A DNA stretch of 64,000 nt, from positions 496,001-560,000 of the forward strand of contig JAUXVU010000018.1 of assembly GCA_030680295.1 (NCBI GenBank). Reading direction: 5' to 3'. The stretch is from Moraxellaceae bacterium (GTDB taxonomy: Bacteria > Pseudomonadota > Gammaproteobacteria > Pseudomonadales > Moraxellaceae). Shown here piece after piece: positions 38,223-47,716 of the stretch (positions are counted from its first letter, which is position 1; every line of letters starts with the position of its first letter). The notes below the pieces were generated by a model. That model was not told where the DNA came from and searched no databases. It saw only the letters and a list, made by a program, of their open reading frames with translations. Made by a program: the position numbers and the translations under genes.

Positions 38223-39492
38223 GCCATTCACGCACGAACTCACCTGCTGGGTCGTGCGTTTGCGCTTGTTTATCAATATTAAATCGTCTGCTGCCCCGTG
38301 GATCGTTGCCTACGCCAGCCAGGTATGCCCAATTCCCCCAGTTGCTAGCTACGTCATAGTCAACTAGTTGTGACTCAAACCACAAAGCCCCTAAGCGCCA
38401 ATCTAGCCCTAGTTCATGGATTAAATAACTAGCAACATTCTGTCGTCCTCGGTTTGACATCCATCCGGTTTGGCTCAGCATGCGCATATTGGCATTAATG
38501 AAGTCATTCGCTGTTGTGCCCTGCTGCCAATGATTTAGGTATTTTTGCTGTGTGCTGCCCAGAGCAGTCATTGCAAAAGCACGAGGCCCTTGAATGCCAT
38601 TGCGGCTAAACCATGCGTTGCCATGGTATTGGTGCTGCCAGTGGAAAAACTCGCGCCACAACAACTCAAACTTAACCCAATATGTGGAGTCATTTGCTTG
38701 AAACTGTAACTCATGCTCAGTGACGGCCTGCCATATATAACGTGCCGACAATGCCCCACTTGCTAACCACGGTGAAAATTGCGTCGAAAAAAGGCGGCCG
38801 GACAGACCATTTCGGGTGTTTTTATAATCCCTAATCGCCTGGGTTTGCCAAATATACTCATCAACACGATTTAAGCCGGCGGACTCACCACCTAGCTGCC
38901 AGAAACTACTGCTTTGTTCATAACATCGGGCATTTAGCCAGCTAACCGCATCATCAAGCGTTAAGGCAATCTCTGCTTGTGGCCAATTGGCGGGCGTTAG
39001 ATCTGGCTTATGTGTTGTTTTAACCGCTAAATCCGCTTTTTCGATATGGCGCCGAAAGCTAGAGAAAATGTTGGGTATATCCGGAAATAGCGACTTAATT
39101 TGCTCAGCCTCAAACAAAGTGTCGCAGTTATAACTAATAACAGGGCTGCTTGTTATGTTGCCCAGGTGCTGAAGCGCTTGTTGTTCACGCCATCCAAGCG
39201 GTGAGGCACACAATATTTTCTCTGCACCAATGGTCAACGCAACTTGATGAACCTGCTCTGCCCATGCACCAATTGCAAAATTCAACACATAACCTAAGGC
39301 TTTTAACTGATTGGCAAACTCGTTAAGACCTTGAATCAGGAAATGTGTGCGTGCTTGTGACCACCGATCAACTTGCTCATATAGCAGCTGAGGGTCTAGA
39401 ACATAGAGAAATACAGGCGAAGATCCAGCTTGCTGCAGCAGAGGATTGTCGTGAAAGCGAATTGCGTGATTACATACAATAAGATTAGCCAT
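38203..39492 (-). CDS. Cryptochrome-DASH-type photolyase
   Basis: A 429-residue FAD photoreceptor/repair enzyme. Seen: N-terminal photolyase domain (about 1-130), a FAD-binding domain with [14 protein letters not shown], and the cryptochrome-DASH signature [34 protein letters not shown] and [22 protein letters not shown] proteins repair pyrimidine dimers in single-stranded DNA or act as light sensors. ATG 39492 lies inside the right arm of a 14-bp hairpin (39486-39522). It follows the acyl-CoA synthetase gene by 48 bp and shares 20 bp with infA at the 3' end. Confidence 0.92.
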   Translation of the reverse strand: MANLIVCNHAIRFHDNPLLQQAGSSPVFLYVLDPQLLYEQVDRWSQARTHFLIQGLNEFANQLKALGYVLNFAIGAWAEQVHQVALTIGAEKILCASPLGWREQQALQHLGNITSSPVISYNCDTLFEAEQIKSLFPDIPNIFSSFRRHIEKADLAVKTTHKPDLTPANWPQAEIALTLDDAVSWLNARCYEQSSSFWQLGGESAGLNRVDEYIWQTQAIRDYKNTRNGLSGRLFSTQFSPWLASGALSARYIWQAVTEHELQFQANDSTYWVKFELLWREFFHWQHQYHGNAWFSRNGIQGPRAFAMTALGSTQQKYLNHWQQGTTANDFINANMRMLSQTGWMSNRGRQNVASYLIHELGLDWRLGALWFESQLVDYDVASNWGNWAYLAGVGNDPRGSRRFNIDKQAQTHDPAGEFVREWLSERGR

Positions 39493-39522
39493 AACACTCA
39501 GTGTGGCAGAGTGTTATGGCTA
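39486..39522 (-). promoter_or_regulatory. Hairpin burying the start codon of the cryptochrome-DASH gene
   Basis: Perfect 14-nt arms (TAGCCATAACACTC and its reverse complement) around a 9-nt loop. On the minus-strand transcript the second arm holds the GAG of a weak ribosome site and the ATG start codon, so the fold would block translation. It could instead be the DNA operator of a dimeric repressor. No T-run follows, so it is not a standard terminator for the upstream acyl-CoA synthetase gene. Confidence 0.6.
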
Positions 39523-39540
39523 TCGTCAGCTAGACAAGTC

Positions 39541-41235
39541 TTATTCCCAAATTACCCGTTCACGGCGTGCACACCATGTGTCGGCATTGGTTAGGTACTT
39601 ATCTTCAATGATGTTGCGTTTGATTTTCATGGTTGGTGTCAGGAAACCATTTTCAATAGTCCACTGATCCTTAACCACCACGATGTAATCAAGGCGTTCA
39701 TGATCTTCAAGCGATTCATTGACAGAGCTCAATAAGTCTTTGAATTCTTGAGTCAATTGCTCTTTGGTAAGTGAACCTTTTTCTAGCTCTGCAACTGCAT
39801 CCAAGGACAGCATGAACAAGGCAAAAGGTTGTGGCTGGCTTGGGCCCGTGACACAGATTACTTCAACCTTTGGATGAACATTGAGCTTTTGCTCAACAGG
39901 CACTGGTGCAACGTATTTGCCTTTAGAGGTTTTAAATAACTCTTTTACTCGGCCAGTAATACGTAGGCGGCCCTGCTCGTCTAGTTCACCACGGTCACCC
40001 GTTTTCAGGTAGCCGTCGTCAGTCATGTCTTCAGCGGTTTTAGCAGGATCTTTGAAGTAACCCAGCATCTGACCTGGGCTTTTCACCTGCACTTCGCCAT
40101 TTTCGGCAATACGGTGATGTACACCGGGGTTGGCATGACCAACATAACCAATACGTGCTTCGCCAATACGTGTGCCATGTGAGTAACCAAAGTTTTCTGA
40201 CATGCCATAAACTTCGAGCAGCTCAAGGCCAAGACCGCGGTACCACTGCAGAATATTTGGTGGCAATGGCGCAGCAGCAGTAATCGCCATACGCGTTTTG
40301 TCTAAGCCTAATTGAGTCAGAATTTTGCGCTTAATAATTCCAGATAAGATTGGGATATTAAACAGAATTTTCTGCTTTTTCGGTGGCAGCTTGTCATTAA
40401 TGGCCAAGTAGAACTTAGTCCACAAGCGCGGTACCGAGAAGAAAATGGTAGGTTGTGCACGCTGCAAATCTCGTTGGAACGTTTCGAGTTTGTCAGCAAA
40501 GTAGATGCTAAAGCCGAAGTACAGTGATGCTGTTTCGACTACTGCACGCTCAGCGACGTGAGCTAACGGCAAGTACGACAACATACGTTCGTCACGTGTC
40601 ACGTTATAGGTATCACGCAGGCCAGCAGCGACGGAACACATGGTGCCAAAGCTGTGCATAACGCCTTTCGGGCGACCAGTAGAGCCTGAGGTGTAAACAA
40701 TTGTCGCTAACGCGCCAGTTGCAGGAAGCTGAATATCATCTTCTGCAATAGGTTCAGTTTTAGCGATGATGTCATTCCAGTGTGGCGTGTCTTTGCGTGG
40801 TGACAACGGCAAACTAATAATGGGCATGTCCGCTGGTAGTGCTGGCTCAATGTCTTTCCAACCATCCGCTGTGCCATCCATTTTGCCCAACATCAACAGT
40901 TTGGACTCTGAGTGCTCAAGAATATAGGCAGCAGTTTCGCCATTCAGTGTGGGGTACAAAGGAACGGTAACGTGACCAGCGAACCAAATGGCTAAGTCAG
41001 CTAAAATCCAATGCGCACTATTGCGACCTAACAAACCAATAGAAGTACCCGCCGGAAGACCTAAGGACTTCAGGTGGTTGGCCATGCGCAGGACTTCATC
41101 ACGTGCTTGACCCCAAGTCACTTCGAGTAACTGGTCACCTTGCAATGGTTGAGTCATGTAGATGGCGTTAGGGCTGGTCTCAGCCCAATGTAGCAGGCAG
41201 TGTGGCAGCGTCGATCGCGAGGCGTATTTGCTCAT
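39541..41235 (-). CDS. Long-chain acyl-CoA synthetase (AMP-forming)
   Basis: A 564-residue ANL-family ligase that activates fatty acids with ATP and CoA. Seen: P-loop YTSGSTGRPKG (181-191), PLAHVAERAVVE, the A5 block LLEVYGMSE and YLKTGDRGELDEQGRLRITGRVKELFKTSKGKY in separate conserved parts, the last marking the FAA1-like long-chain branch. No signal peptide. The gene is close to an AraC regulator on the same strand (85-bp gap), which may act on it. A minus-strand TATAAA lies at 41285-41280, before the start codon. Confidence 0.93.
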   Translation of the reverse strand: MSKYASRSTLPHCLLHWAETSPNAIYMTQPLQGDQLLEVTWGQARDEVLRMANHLKSLGLPAGTSIGLLGRNSAHWILADLAIWFAGHVTVPLYPTLNGETAAYILEHSESKLLMLGKMDGTADGWKDIEPALPADMPIISLPLSPRKDTPHWNDIIAKTEPIAEDDIQLPATGALATIVYTSGSTGRPKGVMHSFGTMCSVAAGLRDTYNVTRDERMLSYLPLAHVAERAVVETASLYFGFSIYFADKLETFQRDLQRAQPTIFFSVPRLWTKFYLAINDKLPPKKQKILFNIPILSGIIKRKILTQLGLDKTRMAITAAAPLPPNILQWYRGLGLELLEVYGMSENFGYSHGTRIGEARIGYVGHANPGVHHRIAENGEVQVKSPGQMLGYFKDPAKTAEDMTDDGYLKTGDRGELDEQGRLRITGRVKELFKTSKGKYVAPVPVEQKLNVHPKVEVICVTGPSQPQPFALFMLSLDAVAELEKGSLTKEQLTQEFKDLLSSVNESLEDHERLDYIVVVKDQWTIENGFLTPTMKIKRNIIEDKYLTNADTWCARRERVIWE

Positions 41236-41279
41236 GGTCAGCGTTCCTTGATTGTTTTTGTTGGAGAAAAGGTGTTTCT

Positions 41280-41285
41280 TTTATA
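41280..41285 (-). promoter_or_regulatory. Possible -10 box of the acyl-CoA synthetase gene
   Basis: TATAAA on the minus strand, 44 bp upstream of the start codon; no good -35 hexamer at 16-18 bp (TTGAGG is about 20 bp away), so this may need an activator such as the adjacent AraC protein. Confidence 0.4.
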
Positions 41286-41320
41286 CCAGAAAACACAGTA
41301 AATGCCCTCAAAAACACACC

Positions 41321-42298
41321 CTATAAGGATATTTCCGTATCATTTTTCCTGATTTTTTCGCGATACTGTCCTGGTGAACAGCCGTGAATACGTTTGAACG
41401 CTTGGCCAAACGCATTTTCAGAACTGTAGCCTACTTGTTCAGCGATATGACGAATCGGTTGCGCACTATGTGTTAGCTCTCTTACTGCAATTCGCATTCT
41501 ATGTTCTGTCACATAGGTTAAAGGCGGCATACCCATGCAACGAATGAATCGCTCAGCAAACGCAGAGCGTGATAAATGAGCGACCTCAGCTAATGCATTC
41601 ACAGTCCATGGCTGCTGAGGATATTGATGAATACTGCTTAGCACGCTGCCCAATAACGGATCTTTAAGTGCTCTTAACCAAGTTTCGTTGCCTTCTGGTA
41701 GGTCTGTAATGTAGGTACGCAAGCATTCCAAAAACCAGATATCACCTAAGCGATTCAAAATAGCCTGATGACCAGGCTTTAAGTCCGACATCTCATCTAA
41801 TAAAAACTCAATGCCAATTCGTAGCCAGTTAGGTGGATGTTTTGTCATGCCGCGAATAGGCATTGCAATTGGCAATGCTGAAATTAATGGGGCGCCCATA
41901 ACTTCATCAAATAAGCAGCTCGCGCTTAAAATAAGTGAGTCAAACGCGCCCTCGCCTAACTGCATGGGTGACAGCTGAAGTCGCTTAAAGTCGCGGCTAA
42001 TGTCGACAGGTTCAACATGATTAGGCGCTTGCGGCATGCGAATTTCATGCGCTTTAGCACCGGGAATAATCAGAATATCGCCAGCGCTTAAATCAAACTG
42101 CTCATCACCAATGACGCACTCGACTTGACCTTGTAATACCGCATGAAAAACCGCCCGGTTAGGCAAGCTGATATGGGCTGACCACGGTTTGGCTGTGGTT
42201 AAAAAAAGGTACTCAGCATCACGCAAATGCAAATCATCAAACACAATGCTGAGAAAGTCTGTCATATGTTGAGCACTTATTCCTCGTGCTGTGAGCAT
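41321..42298 (-). CDS. AraC-family regulator with N-terminal cupin domain
   Basis: A 325-residue transcription factor. The N-terminal half has a cupin sensor (HISLPNRAVFHAVLQG, then DLSAGDILIIPGAKAHEI), as in the Cupin_6 AraC group; the C-terminal ~100 residues hold two helix-turn-helix motifs (VNALAEVAHLSRSAFAERF and IRHIAEQVGYSSENAFGQAFKR). It overlaps the preceding solute-binding gene by 22 bp if started at ATG 42298; ATG 42265 is an alternative without overlap. Likely target: the acyl-CoA synthetase gene or its own operon; the ligand is unknown. Confidence 0.9.
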   Translation of the reverse strand: MLTARGISAQHMTDFLSIVFDDLHLRDAEYLFLTTAKPWSAHISLPNRAVFHAVLQGQVECVIGDEQFDLSAGDILIIPGAKAHEIRMPQAPNHVEPVDISRDFKRLQLSPMQLGEGAFDSLILSASCLFDEVMGAPLISALPIAMPIRGMTKHPPNWLRIGIEFLLDEMSDLKPGHQAILNRLGDIWFLECLRTYITDLPEGNETWLRALKDPLLGSVLSSIHQYPQQPWTVNALAEVAHLSRSAFAERFIRCMGMPPLTYVTEHRMRIAVRELTHSAQPIRHIAEQVGYSSENAFGQAFKRIHGCSPGQYREKIRKNDTEISL

Positions 42299-43344
42299 TC
42301 CATATTGGTAGGCTCATGACGACAGCGAACACGTTTTAATATATTCATGGTTGCTGCTGAGTATATGCCTTCCATCGTTAACGTTAAGCGTGCTTGGCGT
42401 AACATGCTTTGATATTTAATATTGTCTTCCGGCTTTAAATCCATCCAATATTTAGCTGGAACTTCTGCCTCTTGACGTTTGATCATTTCGATATACGGAT
42501 CGATAAACTGCAAAGCATAACGCTGCAGGCTTAGTAAACGTGCGTCTAGATCAGGTACTTGCGGCAAGAGTTTGTCGCGACGAATTAAGATAGAGCCATG
42601 TGCAATCAGCAATGGAAAACGAAAAATTGCACCCTTGTCGCCCAAGCCTTTGTATAGCTCTAATGGCTTAAATGCGAGCGCAGGTGCGGCGATAATATCA
42701 ACCTGGCCATTGTTGAATTTGCCACCAAAATTAGTGATGTCTGAGGGAACTGGCTGAGCACCAAGTCCTGAAATCATCTTAGCTTGCGAGCGATCCCACT
42801 CCAGCACGGCCACTCGCTTGCCCGCTGCTTTCTCAATGGAGTCAATTTGACGGTCGTTCACCATGACAAATATTGAACCAATTGGTGCAATGGCAACCAC
42901 TTGATATGGACCATGAATGGCCATCTTAGAAAACTGAGGGTTCGCTAAGGTTCTTAATAAGGTTTTTGCTGCTTCGTAGTTTGGCAAATTGCCAGGCGCA
43001 TCAATACTACCAACTACAAAGTTGAACTGCTTGGCACGCAGTAATGACAGGGTCACCATGTCACACTGCCCTGCTTTATAGTCTTCAGCCGCAACTCGCT
43101 CGTCAGTATATAAACGAAGCTCAGCATGCACATTCCACTTTTTGGCTTCTAAGGCGAGATCTTTAGCAAGATTCCAGATTTGACCCTGCGCTCCAGCAAT
43201 ATCGAAAATACAAGCTCGTACATTGAGCGGATTTGGAAGTGGATCTGGTGTTGGAAACGTGAAAGCTGGCATGGCTACATTGGCACTAGCAGGTACTGCC
43301 AAGCTCAGCATAAATGCCAAAGCGATACTTATTTTTTTTATCAT
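42277..43344 (-). CDS. Periplasmic solute-binding-like protein (DUF6091-like)
   Basis: A 355-residue exported protein with a signal peptide ending SLAVPASA|NVAMP. The body has repeated periplasmic-binding features: RLYTDERVAAEDYKAGQCDMVTLSLLRAKQF, QVVAIAPIGSIFVMVNDRQI and GQVDIIAAPALAFKPLELYKG, which resemble the putative solute-binding proteins annotated as DUF6091 in Acinetobacter and relatives, distantly similar to TRAP/DctP receptors. No transporter membrane gene is nearby, so it is an orphan receptor. ATG 43344 is preferred because an earlier ATG at 43371 would precede the signal peptide. It overlaps the AraC gene, which suggests receptor and regulator work together. Confidence 0.8.
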   Translation of the reverse strand: MIKKISIALAFMLSLAVPASANVAMPAFTFPTPDPLPNPLNVRACIFDIAGAQGQIWNLAKDLALEAKKWNVHAELRLYTDERVAAEDYKAGQCDMVTLSLLRAKQFNFVVGSIDAPGNLPNYEAAKTLLRTLANPQFSKMAIHGPYQVVAIAPIGSIFVMVNDRQIDSIEKAAGKRVAVLEWDRSQAKMISGLGAQPVPSDITNFGGKFNNGQVDIIAAPALAFKPLELYKGLGDKGAIFRFPLLIAHGSILIRRDKLLPQVPDLDARLLSLQRYALQFIDPYIEMIKRQEAEVPAKYWMDLKPEDNIKYQSMLRQARLTLTMEGIYSAATMNILKRVRCRHEPTNMECSQHEE

Positions 43345-43408
43345 GATCTGCTCTAGGGTAGAAATATGCACAAATACTAGGTGTTTGTCAGCGGTATGTC
43401 GAATATCG

Positions 43409-44338
43409 CTAGTTTAGGCCTAAGCACGATAAACTAACTTGGCCATGCAACACGGGCGGACACCAAAAATAGCTGCTCGCGATTGGTTTTGAGATGCTGA
43501 ATAGGCTATCAATTTGACCATCCTCTGCACCGGACATGCGCGTCAACATACGCTCAAAAGCATCTAGTGAATGCCCAAATGCGACAAACACTAGCCCTGC
43601 TTTAGCGCCCGCTGTCCATGGCATGGAACGTCGAAGCACAAAAGCTTCAGGTGCAAACCCTTCTTGCTCGGTGCGCTTAACGTGCGCGGTAATTGGCGCG
43701 TCATCAATTTCTTCGTTATCACTCAGGCGACGGCCAATGGTGTGGTCTTTGCTGAGTTGGTCCATCGCATCAAAGGCTTTGAAGTCATGCAGCCACTGTT
43801 GCACAGCAACAAAACTGCCGCTGGTATAAGCGCTGGCAGATAACGATGTTTGCTTACTTAATGTATCTGCTTGTTCAGGACTGACTAAGGCCGTATGAAC
43901 AGCCTCATCACCCTCTGGATTTTCTGTACCGTCTTCATAACCGGTTAGATCACGCCCTTCTTTATAAACAAAAGCATCAATGCTGCTGACTACGTCAAAG
44001 CATTTATCCAACACGCTTGTAAGACAATGCTCTAGACGAAGTAAGTCACCACGATCATTGCCCCGCAGCCAACACCATAAAGCAGCTTCTTTAAGCGCAA
44101 GCGGGACTAGGGATTTCGGAATGACGGGACCTGTTGTTAGGCCCGGCAATTGCTGACCTAAAACGGCAAAAATTGGCAGGCCAAAGCCAACAACGAGTTC
44201 GTCGCCATTGGCCATGGTTTGCAATTGAGTTAAAACTTGCTTTAAAGCTTCAGTATCTACTGAAGCTTTAAGTTGCAGCAGAAGGTAGCGCGCCTGAGGC
44301 GGCAACGCGGCCAAAATGCCAGATTGTGCCTCAGACAT
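43409..44338 (-). CDS. Dye-decolorising (DyP-type) heme peroxidase
   Basis: A 309-residue heme peroxidase. Seen: the GxxDG motif as GYEDGTENP (133-141) with catalytic Asp136, the probable proximal His184 in VQQWLHDF, and TIGRRLSDNEEID. No Tat or Sec signal, so it is cytoplasmic, like YfeX-type members. It uses hydrogen peroxide; the physiological substrate is not known. It starts 12 bp after glcB, suggesting co-transcription with malate synthase, a possible link with peroxide made by acyl-CoA or glyoxylate metabolism. Confidence 0.93.
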   Translation of the reverse strand: MSEAQSGILAALPPQARYLLLQLKASVDTEALKQVLTQLQTMANGDELVVGFGLPIFAVLGQQLPGLTTGPVIPKSLVPLALKEAALWCWLRGNDRGDLLRLEHCLTSVLDKCFDVVSSIDAFVYKEGRDLTGYEDGTENPEGDEAVHTALVSPEQADTLSKQTSLSASAYTSGSFVAVQQWLHDFKAFDAMDQLSKDHTIGRRLSDNEEIDDAPITAHVKRTEQEGFAPEAFVLRRSMPWTAGAKAGLVFVAFGHSLDAFERMLTRMSGAEDGQIDSLFSISKPIASSYFWCPPVLHGQVSLSCLGLN

Positions 44339-44350
44339 GCATAACGCTCC

Positions 44351-46522
44351 TTAAGCAGACAGCTTTGTTTTTAACTCACGACGACGACGGTGCAACACAG
44401 GCTCTGTGTAACCGCTTGGTTGCGCACAACCTTCAAACACTAACTCCGCTGCCGCTTGGTAAGCCACGCTATCGGCAAAGTTAGGCGCCATCGGTGTGTA
44501 CAGTGGGTCATTGGCGTTTTGCACATCAACCACCACAGCCATACGTTGCAAAGCTTCGGTTACTTGCTCTTTGCTACAGACGCCATGACGTAACCAGTTA
44601 GCCACGTGTTGGCTAGAAATACGCAAAGTGGCACGGTCTTCCATCAAGCCAATATTGTTGATGTCTGGCACTTTTGAACAACCAACACCTTGGTCAATCC
44701 AGCGCACTACATAACCCAAAATACCTTGGCAGTTGTTATCAAGCTCATGCTTAATTTCGTCTGCCGTCCAATTCGGGTTGGTGGCTACCGGATAGGTCAA
44801 AATATCATCAATTGACGCGGGTATGCGGCTCTTGATTTGCTCTTGTACGTCCTGCACCAGCACTTGGTGGTAGTGGGTAGCATGCAGTGTGGCACCAGTG
44901 GGTGACGGCACCCAAGCAGTGTTTGCACCAGACTTAGGATGCGCAATTTTCTGTTCCAACATGGCTTTCATCAGGTCTGGCATAGCCCACATGCCTTTAC
45001 CGATTTGTGCCTTGCCTTTTAAGCCACAGGCCAGGCCTACATCGACGTTCCAGTTTTCGTAAGCTGAAATCCACTTAGCTGCTTTCATGTCCGCTTTGCG
45101 AATCATTGGGCCAGCTTCCATGGAGGTGTGCATTTCATCACCGGTACGATCAAGGAAGCCCGTGTTAATGAAAATTACACGCTCTTTCGCAGCGCGGATA
45201 CACTCTTTCAAGTTCACCGTGGTGCGGCGCTCTTCATCCATAATGCCCATTTTCAATGTGTTACGAGCCAAACCTAAAGCTTCTTCAACACGTGCGAAAA
45301 TCTCATTAGCGAAGGCTACTTCTTCAGGGCCGTGCATTTTTGGCTTCACAATATAGACAGAGCCAGCACGTGAGTTGCTTAAACGATTAATTTTCAGCAG
45401 GTCATGTTTGGCAGCCAATACCGTCACCATGGCATCCATAATACCTTCCGGCACTTCTTCGCCCTTGTACAAAACGGCAGGATTGGTCATTAAGTGACCT
45501 ACGTTGCGTACTAACAACAAGGCGCGGCCGTGTAAGGTGAACTCGCCACCCTTGGCGGAATTAAACACGCGATCGCTATTAAGCGTACGTGTCATGGTTT
45601 TGCCGCCTTTATCAAACGACTCAGACAACGTGCCTTTCATTAGGCCTAACCAGTTGCTATAGACCTCTACTTTATCTTCGGCATCAACCGCTGCGACGGA
45701 GTCTTCACAGTCTTGAATGGCGGTAATGGCAGACTCTAAATTGACATCTTTAATGCCAGCGGCATCTGTTTTGCCAATTGGATGCTCACGGTCAAATTGA
45801 ATTTCCGCATGCAGGTTATTGTTTTTCAATAAGATGCTGCTTGGGTTTTCAATATTTCCCGTAAAGCCGACAAATTTCTCTGGCTGCGCCAATGCCACAA
45901 CATCACCATTGCTTAGTGTCACTTCCAGTGTGCCGTTGTTAATACGGTAGGCTGTGCTATCGGCATGCGAACCGGCGCTTAATGGGGCTGCTTGATCCAA
46001 GAATTGACGTGCAAAGGCAATGACCTTATTGCCACGTACAGGGTTGTAACCCTTACCCTTCTCTGCGCCACCTTCTTCAGAAATAGCATCAGTGCCATAT
46101 AGCGCGTCATATAAAGAGCCCCAACGTGCATTTGCTGCGTTCAAGGCATAACGGGCATTTTTAACCGGCACAACCAGCTGTGGGCCGGCAATCTGGGCGA
46201 TCTCATCATCAACATTTTCAGGGCTAACGGCAAAATCAGCACCTTCTGGTACTAAGTAACCAATTTCAGTCAAAAATGCTTTGTAGGCAGCGAACTCAGC
46301 TTTCGGATTGGCACGGTGCCATTCATCAATTTGCGCTTGTAACCCATCACGCTTGGCCAGCAGCGCCTTATTTTTAGGAATGAGGTCGGCCATGATCTGC
46401 TCAAACTGAGCCCAAAAGTGTTCTGGCGAAACGCCGGTACCCGGAGCCACTTCATTATTTACCAAGTCATAAAGTGACTTAGCAATTTCAAGTTCACCGA
46501 GTTTAATGCGTTGATCAGTCAT
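44351..46522 (-). CDS. glcB: Malate synthase G
   Basis: A 723-residue enzyme that condenses glyoxylate with acetyl-CoA to malate, the same length as the E. coli enzyme. Seen: [48 protein letters not shown] (active-site region) and [18 protein letters not shown]. It completes the glyoxylate shunt with aceA at 47717. The LysR gene lies 66 bp upstream on the same strand. Confidence 0.97.
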   Translation of the reverse strand: MTDQRIKLGELEIAKSLYDLVNNEVAPGTGVSPEHFWAQFEQIMADLIPKNKALLAKRDGLQAQIDEWHRANPKAEFAAYKAFLTEIGYLVPEGADFAVSPENVDDEIAQIAGPQLVVPVKNARYALNAANARWGSLYDALYGTDAISEEGGAEKGKGYNPVRGNKVIAFARQFLDQAAPLSAGSHADSTAYRINNGTLEVTLSNGDVVALAQPEKFVGFTGNIENPSSILLKNNNLHAEIQFDREHPIGKTDAAGIKDVNLESAITAIQDCEDSVAAVDAEDKVEVYSNWLGLMKGTLSESFDKGGKTMTRTLNSDRVFNSAKGGEFTLHGRALLLVRNVGHLMTNPAVLYKGEEVPEGIMDAMVTVLAAKHDLLKINRLSNSRAGSVYIVKPKMHGPEEVAFANEIFARVEEALGLARNTLKMGIMDEERRTTVNLKECIRAAKERVIFINTGFLDRTGDEMHTSMEAGPMIRKADMKAAKWISAYENWNVDVGLACGLKGKAQIGKGMWAMPDLMKAMLEQKIAHPKSGANTAWVPSPTGATLHATHYHQVLVQDVQEQIKSRIPASIDDILTYPVATNPNWTADEIKHELDNNCQGILGYVVRWIDQGVGCSKVPDINNIGLMEDRATLRISSQHVANWLRHGVCSKEQVTEALQRMAVVVDVQNANDPLYTPMAPNFADSVAYQAAAELVFEGCAQPSGYTEPVLHRRRRELKTKLSA

Positions 46523-46588
46523 GTATTAAAGCCTCATTGCGATGTTTTCAAAAAAGTGGGCGTAGTCTAGCGAAAAGTTTTGACTCGG

Positions 46589-47590
46589 TCATTCTCGATC
46601 GCGTAATCGTGTGCGTCGACGGGATAAACGTTCAGCCTCTGCGGTGGCTTCTTGCTCTGTAATTTGCCTAGCAACATAACTAATGAGCTGTCGTAGCCAG
46701 CGATGGGCTGGGCTGTGATGCAGTAACGGCCCCCAAGCCATTTTTAACTCGAACTCAGGAATAAAAAATGGTGGCTCTTTAATAACCAGCTGTGGGTGAT
46801 CAGCTTGTAAGCGTGCAATTCGGCTGGGCAAGGTAGCAATCAAATCTGCTTTATGAGCCACCAACGCTGGCATTTGGTAGTGTCGTGTATAAATAGTGAT
46901 GCGACGCTTCTGGCCAATTCGACCAAGAGCAGCATCAATCTGCCCTAACCCCCCACGATCTGGCGAAATGCCAAAACCGATGCCCATGCCGGTTTTAGAC
47001 ACCCAGATATGCTGCGACTCTAAATACGTCTTTAAATTAAAACGCATGGCCGCTGGGTTATGACGATTTAGTAGGCAAGAAAAGCTATCGGTCCACAGGG
47101 TGACTTGGTGAAAAGACTGTGGGATTTCATTAAAGCGGTTGATGGCCAAGTCAACCTTACCTTGCTCAATGTCCTGCACACTGACATCAGATGGCGTTAG
47201 AAAATCGAGAACAACGTCTGGTGCCTCTGAGCGCAATGCCTTTACTAGTGCCGGCACCAGTGTTGCTTCGGCATAGTCCGATGACATAATTCGAAATACC
47301 CGCTTAGAGGCCAGTGGCCTAAACTCCTGCCTAGGTTCTAAAATGTCGGTCACCTGCGATAGCGCCTGACGAATACGTGGGGCCAACTCGATAGCGCGCT
47401 CAGTTGGTGTCATACCATGGCTAGCACGAATTAATAGTGGGTCATTAAAAAGCTCACGTAGCCGCTTTAATCCATTCGACATCGCTGGCTGTGTAATGCC
47501 TAATTGCTCGGCTGCACGAGTCACACTCTGTTCACGCAGCAACACATCCAGATAAACCAATAGGTTCAAATCAATACGCTCAAGATTCAT
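46589..47590 (-). CDS. LysR-family regulator next to the glyoxylate-shunt genes
   Basis: A 333-residue LysR protein. The N-terminal winged helix (residues 1-65) begins MNLERIDLNLLVYLDVLL with the HTH at SVTRAAEQLGITQPAMSNGLKRL; the rest is the two-lobed effector domain. ATG 47590 is chosen over 47617 because this is the usual LysR start. It is divergent from aceA (126-bp gap) and followed by glcB, so it probably senses a shunt or acetate metabolite and acts on the shared region. No T-N11-A site can be assigned with confidence. Confidence 0.9.
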   Translation of the reverse strand: MNLERIDLNLLVYLDVLLREQSVTRAAEQLGITQPAMSNGLKRLRELFNDPLLIRASHGMTPTERAIELAPRIRQALSQVTDILEPRQEFRPLASKRVFRIMSSDYAEATLVPALVKALRSEAPDVVLDFLTPSDVSVQDIEQGKVDLAINRFNEIPQSFHQVTLWTDSFSCLLNRHNPAAMRFNLKTYLESQHIWVSKTGMGIGFGISPDRGGLGQIDAALGRIGQKRRITIYTRHYQMPALVAHKADLIATLPSRIARLQADHPQLVIKEPPFFIPEFELKMAWGPLLHHSPAHRWLRQLISYVARQITEQEATAEAERLSRRRTRLRDRE

Positions 47591-47664
47591 GGCGTGAATA
47601 CCCGCAATAACAAACATAGATTTGGAAAATTATGCCACAAACCTTACACTGCGATGGCTTAAAA

Positions 47665-47688
47665 ACTAAGACCTAGTCTTTAGTACTA
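47665..47688. promoter_or_regulatory. Overlapping palindromes between the LysR gene and aceA
   Basis: ACTAAGAC-CTA-GTCTTTAGT (47665-47684), an inverted repeat with one extra T, merging into TAGTACTA (47681-47688), a perfect 8-bp palindrome. They lie 29-52 bp before the aceA start, in the region where a regulator would act. I cannot match them to a known operator. Confidence 0.45.
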
Positions 47689-47716
47689 TTAATCAAACCC
47701 TGTGAAAGGAACTGCC

